Positions 52,184 to 60,985 of a stretch of DNA of 64,000 nt are shown here, piece by piece. The position numbers and the translations under genes were made by a program. The DNA lies in assembly GCF_018982885.2 (NCBI RefSeq), contig NZ_CP081848.1:2170001-2234000 (forward strand). Direction: 5' to 3'. The stretch is from Polymorphobacter megasporae. GTDB lineage: Bacteria > Pseudomonadota > Alphaproteobacteria > Sphingomonadales > Sphingomonadaceae. Every line of letters begins with the position of its first letter. Position 1 is the first letter of the stretch. The notes under the pieces are model-generated. The model worked only from the letters and a program-made list of their open reading frames with translations. It was not told the origin of the DNA and did not search any database.

Positions 52184-53062
52184 GTGGCTTTTTCCCTCCC
52201 CAAATTCGACCTAGACTCCTTTATCCGCGCGACGCTCGCCGAGGATTTGGGGGAGGGGGGTGACGTCACCTCCGCCGCGGTCATTCCCGCCGACGCGCGT
52301 CTCACCGCGCTGATAGCGAGCCGCGACGCGGTCGTCGTCGCCGGACTGCCGCTCGCCGAGGCGTTCTTCCGGGCGCTGGATGCGGGCGTCGTCGTCGAGC
52401 ATCTCGCCGCCGACGGCGACCGCGTCGCCGCCGGGACCGCGCTATTGCGGCTGACCGGCACCGCCCGCGCGCTCCTCGCCGCCGAGCGGTCGGCGCTCAA
52501 CACCGTCCAGCACCTGACCGGGATCGCAACGATGACGCGGACCTATGTCGACGCGATCGCGGGGACCGGCGCAATACTGCTCGACACGCGCAAGACGCTG
52601 CCCGGGCTGCGGCTCCTCGAGAAATACGCGACGCGGATGGGCGGGGCGACCAACCATCGGCTGCGGCTCGACGACGGCGTGATGATCAAGGACAACCATG
52701 TCGCTATTGCCGGGGGCATCACTCCCGCCGTCGCGGCGGCCAAAGCAGCTGGCCTCGGACGGACGTCCGATCCGGCGAGCGTCGGCCCAGATAACGTCGG
52801 CATCGTCGTCGAGGTCGACCGGATCGACCAGATCGAGCCCGCGCTCGCCGCCGGGGCCGACAGGCTGCTGCTCGACAATATGGACGTGCCGACGCTGCGC
52901 GAGGCAGTCGCCTTGATCGCCGGACGCGTGCCCACCGAGGCGAGCGGGGGCGTCCGGCTCGACACGATCCGCGCGATCGCCCAGACCGGGGTCACCTTCA
53001 TTTCGGTCGGACGGCTGACCCAGTCGGCCCCGGCGGCGGACATAGGGCTCGACTATGCTTGA
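52184..53062 (+). CDS. nadC: Nicotinate-nucleotide pyrophosphorylase NadC
   Basis: NadC converts quinolinate and PRPP to nicotinate mononucleotide. 292 residues, with EDLGEGGDVTSAAVIPADA, the LLDTRKTLPGLRLLEKYATR motif (PRPP/quinolinate binding), GGATNHRLRLDDGVMIKDNH and the C-terminal EASGGVRLDTI, with FISVGRLTQSAPAADIGLDY at the end. Start is a GTG with only a weak ribosome site. Overlaps the RNase T2 gene by eight bases. Confidence 0.96.
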   Translation: MAFSLPKFDLDSFIRATLAEDLGEGGDVTSAAVIPADARLTALIASRDAVVVAGLPLAEAFFRALDAGVVVEHLAADGDRVAAGTALLRLTGTARALLAAERSALNTVQHLTGIATMTRTYVDAIAGTGAILLDTRKTLPGLRLLEKYATRMGGATNHRLRLDDGVMIKDNHVAIAGGITPAVAAAKAAGLGRTSDPASVGPDNVGIVVEVDRIDQIEPALAAGADRLLLDNMDVPTLREAVALIAGRVPTEASGGVRLDTIRAIAQTGVTFISVGRLTQSAPAADIGLDYA

Positions 53063-53708
53063 CCTGTTCCTGAGCCTTGCGCTCGCCGCGACCACCGCGT
53101 GCTCGGTCCCCGCCGACCTTACCCCCGCTCCGGCGCAGCCGCAGGAGGAGAGCCGGATCGTCCCGGTGACCAAGCTCGTCCTCGCATTTTACTGGTGGCC
53201 GCAGGAATGCCGCCGCGGTGAGGCAACCGGCACGCAGGGGTGCGCGAGCGGTTTCGGGTTTCGCGTCCACGGCCTGTGGCCCGACGGCGCGGGCAAGACC
53301 TATCCGCAATTCTGCCGCGCGCCGACCCCGCTCGACCTACTCGAGGTCAAGCGCAACTATTGCCTGACACCGTCGGCGTCGCTGCTCCAGCACGAATGGG
53401 CGAAACACGGCACCTGCAACTGGGCGACGTCGTCCGCATATTTCGCCCAGGCGCGGAGTATCGCCGCCAAAATCTCGCTTCCCGAAATCGATGCACCGGG
53501 CAAGGAAGCGACTGCGGGCTCGATCCGCGATGCGTTTGTCGCCGCCAATCCGGCGATGCCGCGTCAGGCGCTGTTCGTCGCGACCGATAAGAATCAGTGG
53601 CTTACCGAGGTGCGCGTCTGCCTCACTCTCGCTGGCCGTCCTGACCGCTGCGAGGGTGGCGACACCGGCGCCCCTGATTCGGTTTCGGTTCGCATCTGGC
53701 CGCGCTGA
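53055..53708 (+). CDS. Ribonuclease T2 family enzyme, exported
   Basis: A 217-residue RNase T2. Both catalytic blocks are intact: FRVHGLWPD with His72 and HEWAKHGTCNW with His113, Glu114 and His118. Cysteines at FCRAP, NYCLTP, GTCNW and others fit disulphides. A signal peptide ends near residue 20, with a possible lipobox (TTAC). It would degrade external or periplasmic RNA. Eight-base overlap with nadC implies co-expression, perhaps for nucleotide scavenging. Confidence 0.92.
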   Translation: MLDLFLSLALAATTACSVPADLTPAPAQPQEESRIVPVTKLVLAFYWWPQECRRGEATGTQGCASGFGFRVHGLWPDGAGKTYPQFCRAPTPLDLLEVKRNYCLTPSASLLQHEWAKHGTCNWATSSAYFAQARSIAAKISLPEIDAPGKEATAGSIRDAFVAANPAMPRQALFVATDKNQWLTEVRVCLTLAGRPDRCEGGDTGAPDSVSVRIWPR

Positions 53709-53934
53709 CGGCTCGACCGACATAAGTTAAGCCGTCGTTCATCGCTTCGGCGATCGGTTCGCCGCGCCTTAAGCCCGCTTGGCCCAGAGTCTCGTTCCGT
53801 TCGCTTGGCAGCCGCTGCGCCGGGTGGTCAAACCCGCCTTGGGGACAAAGCGGACGGGATCGCGGCCACCGGGGGACACGGGGACGCGGTGCTTGTCCGG
53901 AATAATCGCGAAAAGCTCGGGGGTTGCCACCGTT

Positions 53935-55149
53935 ATGAATCGACTCGACGCTGTCCGCAGCACGGTAGTGTCGACCGTACAACGCTGGTTACCCGAGCAT
54001 TTCATCGTCTGGCACCGCACCAGCGGGGTCTCCAACATCCGGGTAGGGACGACAGCGCAGCTTATGGCAATCGGTGGCACGGCACTTGTGGCGACCTGGC
54101 TCGGCATGGCGACGATGAACATGATGTCGGGACAATCCGGCGAAATCGCCGCGAAATCGGCTGAACTTGCGCGGATGCAGGCGCGGCTGGTGGCGATGAA
54201 GTCGGACAGTTCGAACCTAAAGGGCGTCGTCGCTGACCGTGCCGCTGCGATCGAGAAGCGCCAGGCGTTCCTCGCCGCGCTGCTCCTGCCGAACCACGAC
54301 CTGACCAAGCTCGCCGCGATGCTGCCGCGGTCGGGCGATATCGCCACCGCGAGCGACCTGCTCGCCGCCCCCGCCGCGGCGGTGATCGAGCCGTTCCGCA
54401 AGCTCGAGTCCGAACAGCTCGCCTTCGTCGACAAGGCGACCACCGCCGCCGACGCGCGGTTGCGCGATACCCAGTCGTTAATTCGCCGCCTCGGGCTCGA
54501 TCCCGACCGCTTGATGTCGGCGTCGGCATTCGACGCCGCGCCCGCGGGCTTCGGCGGGAGCGCGATCGGCGGCATGGGCGGTCCGTACATTCCGGTCCAC
54601 GCGCCGGTCGATGCCGAGCCGCGCTTCAAGGGCCTGTTCCTCAGCTGGAAGAAGCTCCAGTCGCTCGAGGCTGCACTGACGGTGATCCCGTCGTTCGTGC
54701 CGGTGAAAAGCTACAGCTATTCGTCGGGCTTCGGCGTCCGCTACGACCCGTTCACCGGCATGAGCGCGATGCACGCCGGGCTCGACATGGCGGGATCGAT
54801 GGGCGAGCCGATCTACGCCGCCGCCGCCGGGACGGTCACCACCGCCGGCCGCTCGGGCGCGTACGGCAATTGCGTCGAAGTCAGCCACGGCAAGGGTCTC
54901 GCCACCCGCTATGGCCATTTGTCGGCGATCCTGGTCCACCCGGGCGAGGTCGTGAAGCAGGGCGAAGTCATCGCGCGGATGGGCTCGACCGGGCGTTCGA
55001 CCGGCACCCATCTGCATTTCGAGGTCCGTATCGACGGCCGCGCGGTCAACCCGCGCCCGTATCTCGACGCGTCGGAATATGTCCTCGCGGCGCAGCACGG
55101 GGCGGGGACCAACGTCGCCGTCGGGCCGATGGCGATCTCCTCGCTCTGA
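53935..55149 (+). CDS. M23 peptidoglycan endopeptidase with coiled coil
   Basis: A 404-residue membrane-anchored LytM-type protein. One transmembrane helix near residues 40-60 (LMAIGGTALVATWLGMATMN), a periplasmic coiled coil (AAKSAELARMQARLVAMKSD on), then an M23 domain at the C-terminus with SSGFGVRYDPFTG, the zinc ligands in MHAGLDMAG, ATRYGHLS and THLHFEVRIDG. All zinc ligands are present, so it is probably active in cell-wall remodelling or division. ATG at 53935 preferred; a longer frame from 53781 has no good start. The 226-base gap before it shows no clear element. Confidence 0.9.
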   Translation: MNRLDAVRSTVVSTVQRWLPEHFIVWHRTSGVSNIRVGTTAQLMAIGGTALVATWLGMATMNMMSGQSGEIAAKSAELARMQARLVAMKSDSSNLKGVVADRAAAIEKRQAFLAALLLPNHDLTKLAAMLPRSGDIATASDLLAAPAAAVIEPFRKLESEQLAFVDKATTAADARLRDTQSLIRRLGLDPDRLMSASAFDAAPAGFGGSAIGGMGGPYIPVHAPVDAEPRFKGLFLSWKKLQSLEAALTVIPSFVPVKSYSYSSGFGVRYDPFTGMSAMHAGLDMAGSMGEPIYAAAAGTVTTAGRSGAYGNCVEVSHGKGLATRYGHLSAILVHPGEVVKQGEVIARMGSTGRSTGTHLHFEVRIDGRAVNPRPYLDASEYVLAAQHGAGTNVAVGPMAISSL

Positions 55150-55189
55150 CAGCGTTGTGCCGCGGGCCGCGACGCCCTACATCGGGACT

Positions 55190-55519
55190 ATGAGCACCGT
55201 CCTTCTCTCGTCCGCCGCCGCCGCCCGCGTTGCCGCGATCGCCGTGAAGCAGGGCAAGCCCGGATTGAAGCTGCGCCTCGCGGTCGACGGCGGCGGCTGT
55301 GCCGGTTTCCAGTATAAGTTCGGCCTCGAAAGCGTCGCGGCGGACGACGATCTCGTCGTCGAGACCGACGGGATCGCGATGCTTGTCGACCCGATCAGCC
55401 TGCCGTTCCTCGACGGGGCGCAAGTCGACTATGTCGAGACGATGGGCGCGGCGGCGTTCAAGGTGACCAATCCGAATGCGGCGAGCGGCTGCGGCTGCGG
55501 GTCGTCGTTCTCCGTCTAG
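55190..55519 (+). CDS. Iron-sulphur insertion protein, ErpA/IscA type
   Basis: A 109-residue A-type Fe-S carrier. Cys37 (DGGGCAGFQY), Cys101 and Cys103 (ASGCGCGSSFSV) are the cluster ligands, and KVTNPNA precedes the last pair as usual. It transfers clusters to target enzymes (MoaA, NadA and LipA-type proteins would be clients). ErpA is favoured by the short form, but IscA/SufA cannot be excluded. Confidence 0.92.
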   Translation: MSTVLLSSAAAARVAAIAVKQGKPGLKLRLAVDGGGCAGFQYKFGLESVAADDDLVVETDGIAMLVDPISLPFLDGAQVDYVETMGAAAFKVTNPNAASGCGCGSSFSV

Positions 55520-55549
55520 CCCGTCCGTGAAACTGCGAGGCGATCCCGC

Positions 55550-56320
55550 GTGAAGATCGCGACCTTCAACATCAACGGCATCGGCGCTCGCTTGCCGCGT
55601 CTGCTCGACTGGCTCGCCGAGGCGACCCCCGACGTCGTCTGTCTCCAGGAGATCAAGACCGTCGACGAGAAGTTTCCTGTCGCCGAGATCGCCGCCGCGG
55701 GCTACCGCTCATTGGTCCACGGCCAGAAGGGCTTCAACGGCGTTGCGATCCTGTCGCGCGCCGAGGCGGTCGAGACCAAGCGCGGCCTCGACGGCGACCC
55801 CGCCGACGACCATTCGCGCTATCTCGAAGCCGAAGTCGAGGGTGTCCGCATCGCGTCGATCTACCTCCCCAACGGCAATCCGCAACCGGGTCCGAAATTC
55901 GGTTACAAGATCGCATGGTTCGCGCGACTGTCGGAGCGGGCGCGGGCGTTGAGCGCGCTCGAGCGGCCGGTCGTGCTCGCGGGCGACTACAACGTCATCC
56001 CGACCGCCGAGGATGTCTTCAATGAGGTCGCGATGTCGCACGACGCGCTGACCCAGCCCGAAACTCGCGCCGCGTTCCGCACGCTGCGTCACGCTGGCTG
56101 GACCGACGCGATCCGCAGTGTCCAGCCGACGGGCCGCGCCTATACCTTCTGGGACTATCAGGCAGGGGCATGGCCGCGCGACAGCGGCCTGCGCATTGAC
56201 CACCTGTTGCTCTCGCCGTCTGCCGCCGACCGGCTGGTCAACGCGGGCATCGACCGTGCGGTCCGCGGCGGCGAGCGCGCATCGGACCACGTGCCGGCAT
56301 GGGTCGAATTGCGGGGCTGA
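55550..56320 (+). CDS. xth: Exodeoxyribonuclease III
   Basis: A 256-residue AP endonuclease/3'-exonuclease. Metal-binding Glu34 (VVCLQEIKT), ASIYLPNGNPQPGPKFGYKI, catalytic LAGDYNVIP and the final GLRIDHLLLS and ASDHVPAWVEL. It acts in base-excision repair. Start is a GTG 30 bases after the ErpA-type stop. Typical housekeeping gene. Confidence 0.95.
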   Translation: MKIATFNINGIGARLPRLLDWLAEATPDVVCLQEIKTVDEKFPVAEIAAAGYRSLVHGQKGFNGVAILSRAEAVETKRGLDGDPADDHSRYLEAEVEGVRIASIYLPNGNPQPGPKFGYKIAWFARLSERARALSALERPVVLAGDYNVIPTAEDVFNEVAMSHDALTQPETRAAFRTLRHAGWTDAIRSVQPTGRAYTFWDYQAGAWPRDSGLRIDHLLLSPSAADRLVNAGIDRAVRGGERASDHVPAWVELRG

Positions 56321-56330
56321 AACGACCCCC

Positions 56331-56413
56331 ACATCGTGTGGACTTCTTAGACTTTCGCCGACTTCCCCTCCTCAAATGGGAGAGGAAAACCACCCTGACA
56401 TCGTGTGGACTTC
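56331..56413. repeat. Short direct repeat around a CCTC/GAGG hairpin
   Basis: The 16-base word ACATCGTGTGGACTTC occurs at 56331-56346 and 56398-56413, each followed by a second GGACTT or AGACTT. Between them is TTCCCCTCCTCAAATGGGAGAGGAAAA, whose arms fold (written here as TTCCCCTC / GAGAGGAA). It lies between convergent xth and the GNAT-fold gene. Confidence 0.65.
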
Positions 56414-56426
56414 GTGGACTTCCGGC

Positions 56427-57584
56427 TTAAACCAGCGAGCGCTCGAAGATCCGGTAGGTCTTCGTCACCTCGGCCTCGATGACATCGGCAATGCTGCGCA
56501 TCGGGCCATTGTCCTCGAGAATCCAGCCGATCTCGCCGCGCTTGGCGCCGTAATTCTCGACCGCCGTGCGGCGGATATATTCGATCATCTGGAAGACCAT
56601 GATCGACGCCAGCCGGCTGCCCTGAAGCGACTTGCGGACCCCCATAAGCGGCACGCGGATGCGACGGACCTTGGGCTTGCGTAGCCGCCATAGCAGCTTG
56701 GCCCAGTTGAATGGGAACAGCTTGCCGCCAAGGTCAGCGGTGAATTCGTTGAGGTCGGGGAGCGAAATCAAGAAGCCCACCGGCTCGCCGTCGATCTCGG
56801 CGATACGGATCATGTCATTATAAACGATCGGCTTGAGCTTGACCCCCACGTGCGCGACCTCAAGCGGCGTCAGCGGCACGAAGCCCCAATTTGCCGACCA
56901 GGCATCGTTCAAGATGTCCATGATGATCGCCGCTTCCTCGGCGAACTTCGACTTGTCGACCATGCGGGTCTTGATCTTGCCGCTCTTCTCGCTCGCCGCG
57001 ACGATCCGCTGGACGATGTCGGGGAAGGGCTTGTCGATCTGGAGCTCGTAAGTGTGGAGATCCTTGATCCCGGCATAGCCGTGCGCCTCGATCAGCTTGG
57101 CGTAATAGTTGAGATGGTGCCCCATCATCACCGTCGGCGGGCGGTCGAAGCCGTCGACGAGCAAGCCGGGCTCATCCCAGATCGAGATGCTGAACGGCCC
57201 CATCGCACTGGTCATGCCCTCGCCGCGCAGCCAGGTCTCGGCGGTGTTAAGCAGCAGGTCGGCGACGCGCTGGTCGTCGATCGACTCGAACATGCCCCAA
57301 TGGCCGATGCCCGTGCCCATGTGTTCAAGCACAAGGCTATCGACCTGCGCCGAAATCCGGCCGACGATCTTGCCGTCCTGCATCGCCATCCAGAACTTGG
57401 CGTAGCCGTGCCCGAACCACGGATTCTTCTCGATACCGGTGATCAGTTCGAGTGCTTCGCCACGCAGCGGGGGGACCCAATTCGGATCGCTCTTGTAGAG
57501 CGTATAGATCAGGTCGATGAACTTGCCGCGATCTGCGGCGGTGATTGCTTCGACGATCTTGAGCTCGCCCCCCGACTTGCTCAT
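56427..57584 (-). CDS. GNAT-fold protein, candidate bacterial ceramide synthase
   Basis: A 385-residue protein with an acyl-CoA N-acyltransferase fold (WFGHGYAKFWMAMQDGKIVG, RISAQVD, GHWGMFESIDDQRVADLLL, a late GEIGWILEDNGPM). Caulobacter ceramide synthase (bCerS) is a GNAT-like protein of this size that acylates 3-oxosphinganine-type amines. Here the gene ends a minus-strand run that includes serine palmitoyltransferase, its ACP and a fatty acid hydroxylase, so the same role is likely. It overlaps the hydroxylase gene by four bases. Function assigned by fold, length and context. Confidence 0.75.
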   Translation of the reverse strand: MSKSGGELKIVEAITAADRGKFIDLIYTLYKSDPNWVPPLRGEALELITGIEKNPWFGHGYAKFWMAMQDGKIVGRISAQVDSLVLEHMGTGIGHWGMFESIDDQRVADLLLNTAETWLRGEGMTSAMGPFSISIWDEPGLLVDGFDRPPTVMMGHHLNYYAKLIEAHGYAGIKDLHTYELQIDKPFPDIVQRIVAASEKSGKIKTRMVDKSKFAEEAAIIMDILNDAWSANWGFVPLTPLEVAHVGVKLKPIVYNDMIRIAEIDGEPVGFLISLPDLNEFTADLGGKLFPFNWAKLLWRLRKPKVRRIRVPLMGVRKSLQGSRLASIMVFQMIEYIRRTAVENYGAKRGEIGWILEDNGPMRSIADVIEAEVTKTYRIFERSLV

Positions 57585-58402
57585 GCTGCTTTACGCTCCG
57601 GTTCTTTGGTGGTGACGCGATCGCGCTGGCGCGGATGGCCTGCGGCAACGCCGCCCGACAGGTCGGCGACCCACGGATATACTGCGGCGACGTCCTCGGT
57701 GTAGCCGAGGTTGAATACCGTCGCGCTGCGCGTCGGGCGCTCGATACGCTCGTAGAACGTGCCGAACAGCCGGTCCCACGCGAAATTGGTGATGCCAAAA
57801 TTGCCGGTCTCGTCGTGGAAGTGATGCGCCATGTGACGCGCCTTCATTGCGACGAGAATCTTGCTCTTCGGCTTGTACGACAGGTGCTGAATGCAGTGGC
57901 AGAACTCGTAGAAGCACGTCGTTAGCACGCCGGTCGCGAGCGCCAATGCAGCACCACCGACCCCGCCGATCGCATAACCGAACGGCAGCGTCATGATGAA
58001 CACCGGTGGCAGCTCGCTCTTGAGAGTGCCGAACAGGATTTCGAGGTGATTGGGGTCTTGGTGGTGATCGTAATGGATCCGCTTCCACGTCGACGCGAGG
58101 AACGGCACTTTCCACATCCACTGGCTATGCAGCACCCAGCGGTGCAGGCAATACCAGACGAGCGGGTAGACTAGCATGACGAACCCGGCGGCGGCGGCAC
58201 CGCGGACCAGCGTCGTCGGCTGCCACAGCGCCACGCCAATCGCGAGCGCGGCGATAACGAGGTAAGTGCGGATCGTGTAATATTGAAAATAGGCAACGAC
58301 GAGCTCGCGCAACGTCATCTTGTTAAGGTAATGCGACCGGCTCCAGATTGCGGTCGATGTATCGGCGACAGCTTTCACTGGTCGTGCTCCATGCTTGGCC
58401 AA
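57581..58402 (-). CDS. Fatty acid hydroxylase / sterol desaturase family membrane enzyme
   Basis: A 273-residue di-iron membrane enzyme with four hydrophobic helices and the histidine boxes HRWVLH, HYDHHQDPNH, HCIQH and HMAHHFHDE. Such proteins add hydroxyl groups or double bonds to lipids. Sphingomonads carry 2-hydroxymyristate in their sphingolipids, so 2-hydroxylation of the ceramide acyl chain is a good hypothesis; desaturation or C4-hydroxylation of the long-chain base is the alternative. Directly upstream of, and overlapping, the GNAT-fold gene. It starts 61 bases after lptG. Confidence 0.85.
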   Translation of the reverse strand: MAKHGARPVKAVADTSTAIWSRSHYLNKMTLRELVVAYFQYYTIRTYLVIAALAIGVALWQPTTLVRGAAAAGFVMLVYPLVWYCLHRWVLHSQWMWKVPFLASTWKRIHYDHHQDPNHLEILFGTLKSELPPVFIMTLPFGYAIGGVGGAALALATGVLTTCFYEFCHCIQHLSYKPKSKILVAMKARHMAHHFHDETGNFGITNFAWDRLFGTFYERIERPTRSATVFNLGYTEDVAAVYPWVADLSGGVAAGHPRQRDRVTTKEPERKAA

Positions 58403-58463
58403 GCGATGTAGGAACGCAATGCGGCGCTTTTAGGACGCATGGGTAAGCCTGAATGTCGCGGCG

Positions 58464-59552
58464 TCACTCTTCGGAGCGGAACAGGACCGCCTCGCCGATC
58501 AGGAAAAACAGCAGGAAAGCCGACCATGCCGCCAGCAACGGCGGCACCGTGCCGAAATTGCCCATCGCAACGACGAAGTTATCGGCAACGAAAAAGGCGA
58601 AGCCAAGGAACATGCCGATCACGGCGCGGACGAACAGCCGCCCCGACCGGGCCAGCCCGAACGCCGCGACCGCGCCGAGCAGCGGCATCAGAATTGCGGA
58701 CAATGGCCCAGAAATCTTGTGGTTCGCCGCCGCGACGAGCGAGGTCACCCGCTTGCCCGCGGCGCGCTGCTGGCTGATCTCGGGGAGCAAGTCCCAGAAC
58801 GGCGTGAACGCGGCGGTGACGACGGTCGTCGTGAATTGCGCCGGCATAACGGGGCTGGGAAAATCGGCGCTCGGCGACTTCGCCTCGGTGCCCTTGGCGA
58901 CATTGAACGTGGCAACGTCGCGCAATGCCCAGCCGCCGCGCATCGGCCGCGCGGTTGCGGCGCGGACGACCGATACGAGGCGGTCCTTGGTGCGGTCGTA
59001 AATCGTGACGTCGTGAAGCACAGTCTGGTCGCCGCCGCCGGTGACCGAGCCGGCGTGGAACAGGTCGTCGCCGCCCTTGACCCAGGCATCGGTTGCGGCG
59101 GTGGTGATCGGCGCGAGCTTGCCGTATTCGACCGCCTGCCACGCGGCAAGCGACTTGTTCGCCTTGACCACGACGCTCTCGTTGAAGACGAAGTTGATGG
59201 CGGCGATGCCGAGTGCTGCGACGATCAGTGGCGCCAGGATCTGGTGCGCCGAGATCCCCGCCGACTTGAAGATTACCACCTCCGAATTGGCGTTGAGCGT
59301 CGTCAGCGTTACCAGCGTGCCGAGCAGCACCGCGAACGGCAGGAACAGCGCGATGATCTGCGGGACGCGCAGCGCAACGTAATGCCAGAGGTCGGCGTCG
59401 GTGTTGCCCGGGACGACGAGAATCTTGCTCGATTCACCCAGCAGGTCGAGCGTCATCAAGATGACGACCAGCCCGCCGAGAAAGGCAAACGTGCGCGTCA
59501 GCAGCAGCCGGGCGGTGTAGAGCGCGATCGTTCGCGACGGGAACAACGTCAT
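58464..59552 (-). CDS. lptG: LptG-type lipid export permease
   Basis: A 362-residue LptF/LptG family permease: N-terminal helices (FLGGLVVILMTLDLLGESSK), a periplasmic jellyroll of about 160 residues, and three C-terminal helices ending LLFFLIGEAVL. The coupling motif LTTLNANSEVVIFKSAGISA is diagnostic. With LptF and LptB it pulls lipids from the inner membrane toward the outer membrane. It overlaps lptF by four bases and is followed by sphingolipid genes. Confidence 0.92.
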   Translation of the reverse strand: MTLFPSRTIALYTARLLLTRTFAFLGGLVVILMTLDLLGESSKILVVPGNTDADLWHYVALRVPQIIALFLPFAVLLGTLVTLTTLNANSEVVIFKSAGISAHQILAPLIVAALGIAAINFVFNESVVVKANKSLAAWQAVEYGKLAPITTAATDAWVKGGDDLFHAGSVTGGGDQTVLHDVTIYDRTKDRLVSVVRAATARPMRGGWALRDVATFNVAKGTEAKSPSADFPSPVMPAQFTTTVVTAAFTPFWDLLPEISQQRAAGKRVTSLVAAANHKISGPLSAILMPLLGAVAAFGLARSGRLFVRAVIGMFLGFAFFVADNFVVAMGNFGTVPPLLAAWSAFLLFFLIGEAVLFRSEE

Positions 59553-60793
59553 TCGGCCGGAACTTCACTGCCCGCCGCGGCTGCGGGAGCTTTGCTCTCA
59601 AGCCACGGCGCAGGGCGCTTGATCATCCCGGCGACGATGCTGGCGAGCTTGCCGAACCAGCGGTCGAGCGCGCCGATGGGCTGGCCTCCGGGGATATAGG
59701 CAAGGACATAGTACAGCCAGAACGACAATGCCGAGAAGCCGGCGAACGGTACCCATTGCGCGAGCACGGGATCGACCCGCCCGGCACCACCCATCGCCTC
59801 GCCGTACTGGCTGGTCTTGTGGAAAGTCACCAGCAGGATGATCGACAGGAACACGCCGAGTGCCGAGGTCGACCGCTTTGGCGGTACAGCGAGCGCGACC
59901 GCGAGGAACGGGAGGACGAGCATCACCAGAACGAGCACCAGCCGCCGGTTCAACGCGGCGATGCTCTGCTGATGCAGAATACGTGCGACATCGGCCTTGC
60001 CGGCGCGGGCGAGTTCGGGGAGCGTCAGCTCGGCGTTCTCGTCGCCACGGGCGCGAAAACTACCGATCGACGGCAGGTTGACCGGCAGGTCCTGCTGCTT
60101 GAACGTCAGCACGCGCGGCACGACGAAATTCGACGCGGTGTGGACCATCGTCCCGTTCGTCAGGCGGAGCAGGATGACGTCGGGATCGTCGGTCGACAGG
60201 AATGTGCCGCGCTCGGCGGTGACCGCGACCGACTGGCCGTTCTTGCCCTCGGTTCGCACGAACAGCCCGCGCAGGTCGCTGCCCTTGGCGTGACTCTCCT
60301 CGACTCGCAGCGTCGTGTTCTTGGCGAGCTTGGCGAACTCGCCGACCTTGATCGATGCGCCGAGCGCGCCTGAGCGCAATTCGAATTGTAACCCTTCATA
60401 AGCATAGCGCGAATAGGGCTCGAGGAAGCCGACGATGACGAAGTTGACCCCGGCGAAGACGATCGCGAGCAGGATCGGCACGCGCATCAGCCGGTTGTAC
60501 GACACCCCGGCGGCGCGCAACGCATCGAGCTCGCTCGACAGTGCGAGGTTGCGGAACGCGAGCAGGATGCCGAGCATCACCCCGATCGGGATGCCGAGCG
60601 ACAGATATTCGGGAACGAGATTGCCGAGCATCTTCCACACGACCGACACCGGCCCGCCTTCGTTCATCACGAAGTCAAACAATTTCAGCATCTTGTCGAG
60701 CAGCAGCAGCATCGCCGCAATCGTCAGGCAAGCGAGCAGCGGCACGAGGATCAGCCGGGCGAGGTAGCGGTCGAAGCCGGTAAGGAAACGCAA
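59549..60793 (-). CDS. lptF: LptF-type lipid export permease
   Basis: A 414-residue LptF family permease with six membrane helices and a central periplasmic beta domain (KVGEFAKLAKNTTLRVEESH, ERGTFLSTDDPDVILLRLTN). ALSSELDALRAAGVSYNRLM is the coupling helix region. A C-terminal extension (SIVAGMIKRPAPW on) is Ala/Pro-rich. The promoter should be in the 192-base gap upstream. In lipid-A-lacking sphingomonads this transporter could carry glycosphingolipid. Confidence 0.92.
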   Translation of the reverse strand: MRFLTGFDRYLARLILVPLLACLTIAAMLLLLDKMLKLFDFVMNEGGPVSVVWKMLGNLVPEYLSLGIPIGVMLGILLAFRNLALSSELDALRAAGVSYNRLMRVPILLAIVFAGVNFVIVGFLEPYSRYAYEGLQFELRSGALGASIKVGEFAKLAKNTTLRVEESHAKGSDLRGLFVRTEGKNGQSVAVTAERGTFLSTDDPDVILLRLTNGTMVHTASNFVVPRVLTFKQQDLPVNLPSIGSFRARGDENAELTLPELARAGKADVARILHQQSIAALNRRLVLVLVMLVLPFLAVALAVPPKRSTSALGVFLSIILLVTFHKTSQYGEAMGGAGRVDPVLAQWVPFAGFSALSFWLYYVLAYIPGGQPIGALDRWFGKLASIVAGMIKRPAPWLESKAPAAAAGSEVPAE

Positions 60794-60985
60794 AGCCGCT
60801 AAAGCCTCAGAAATCGCGCCGGACCGGAACGGTCGACGAATGGGAGCATATAGACTGCCACCCGTCCGCGGTCATCGGTAAATTTCGACGACCGAACGAC
60901 ACGTGATGAAAGGTCCGCCCGGTCTGCTTTTGAGAGAAGCTGTCTCGCGGTATGTGCACCACCAATGCAAGTCTCAACCTACAAC

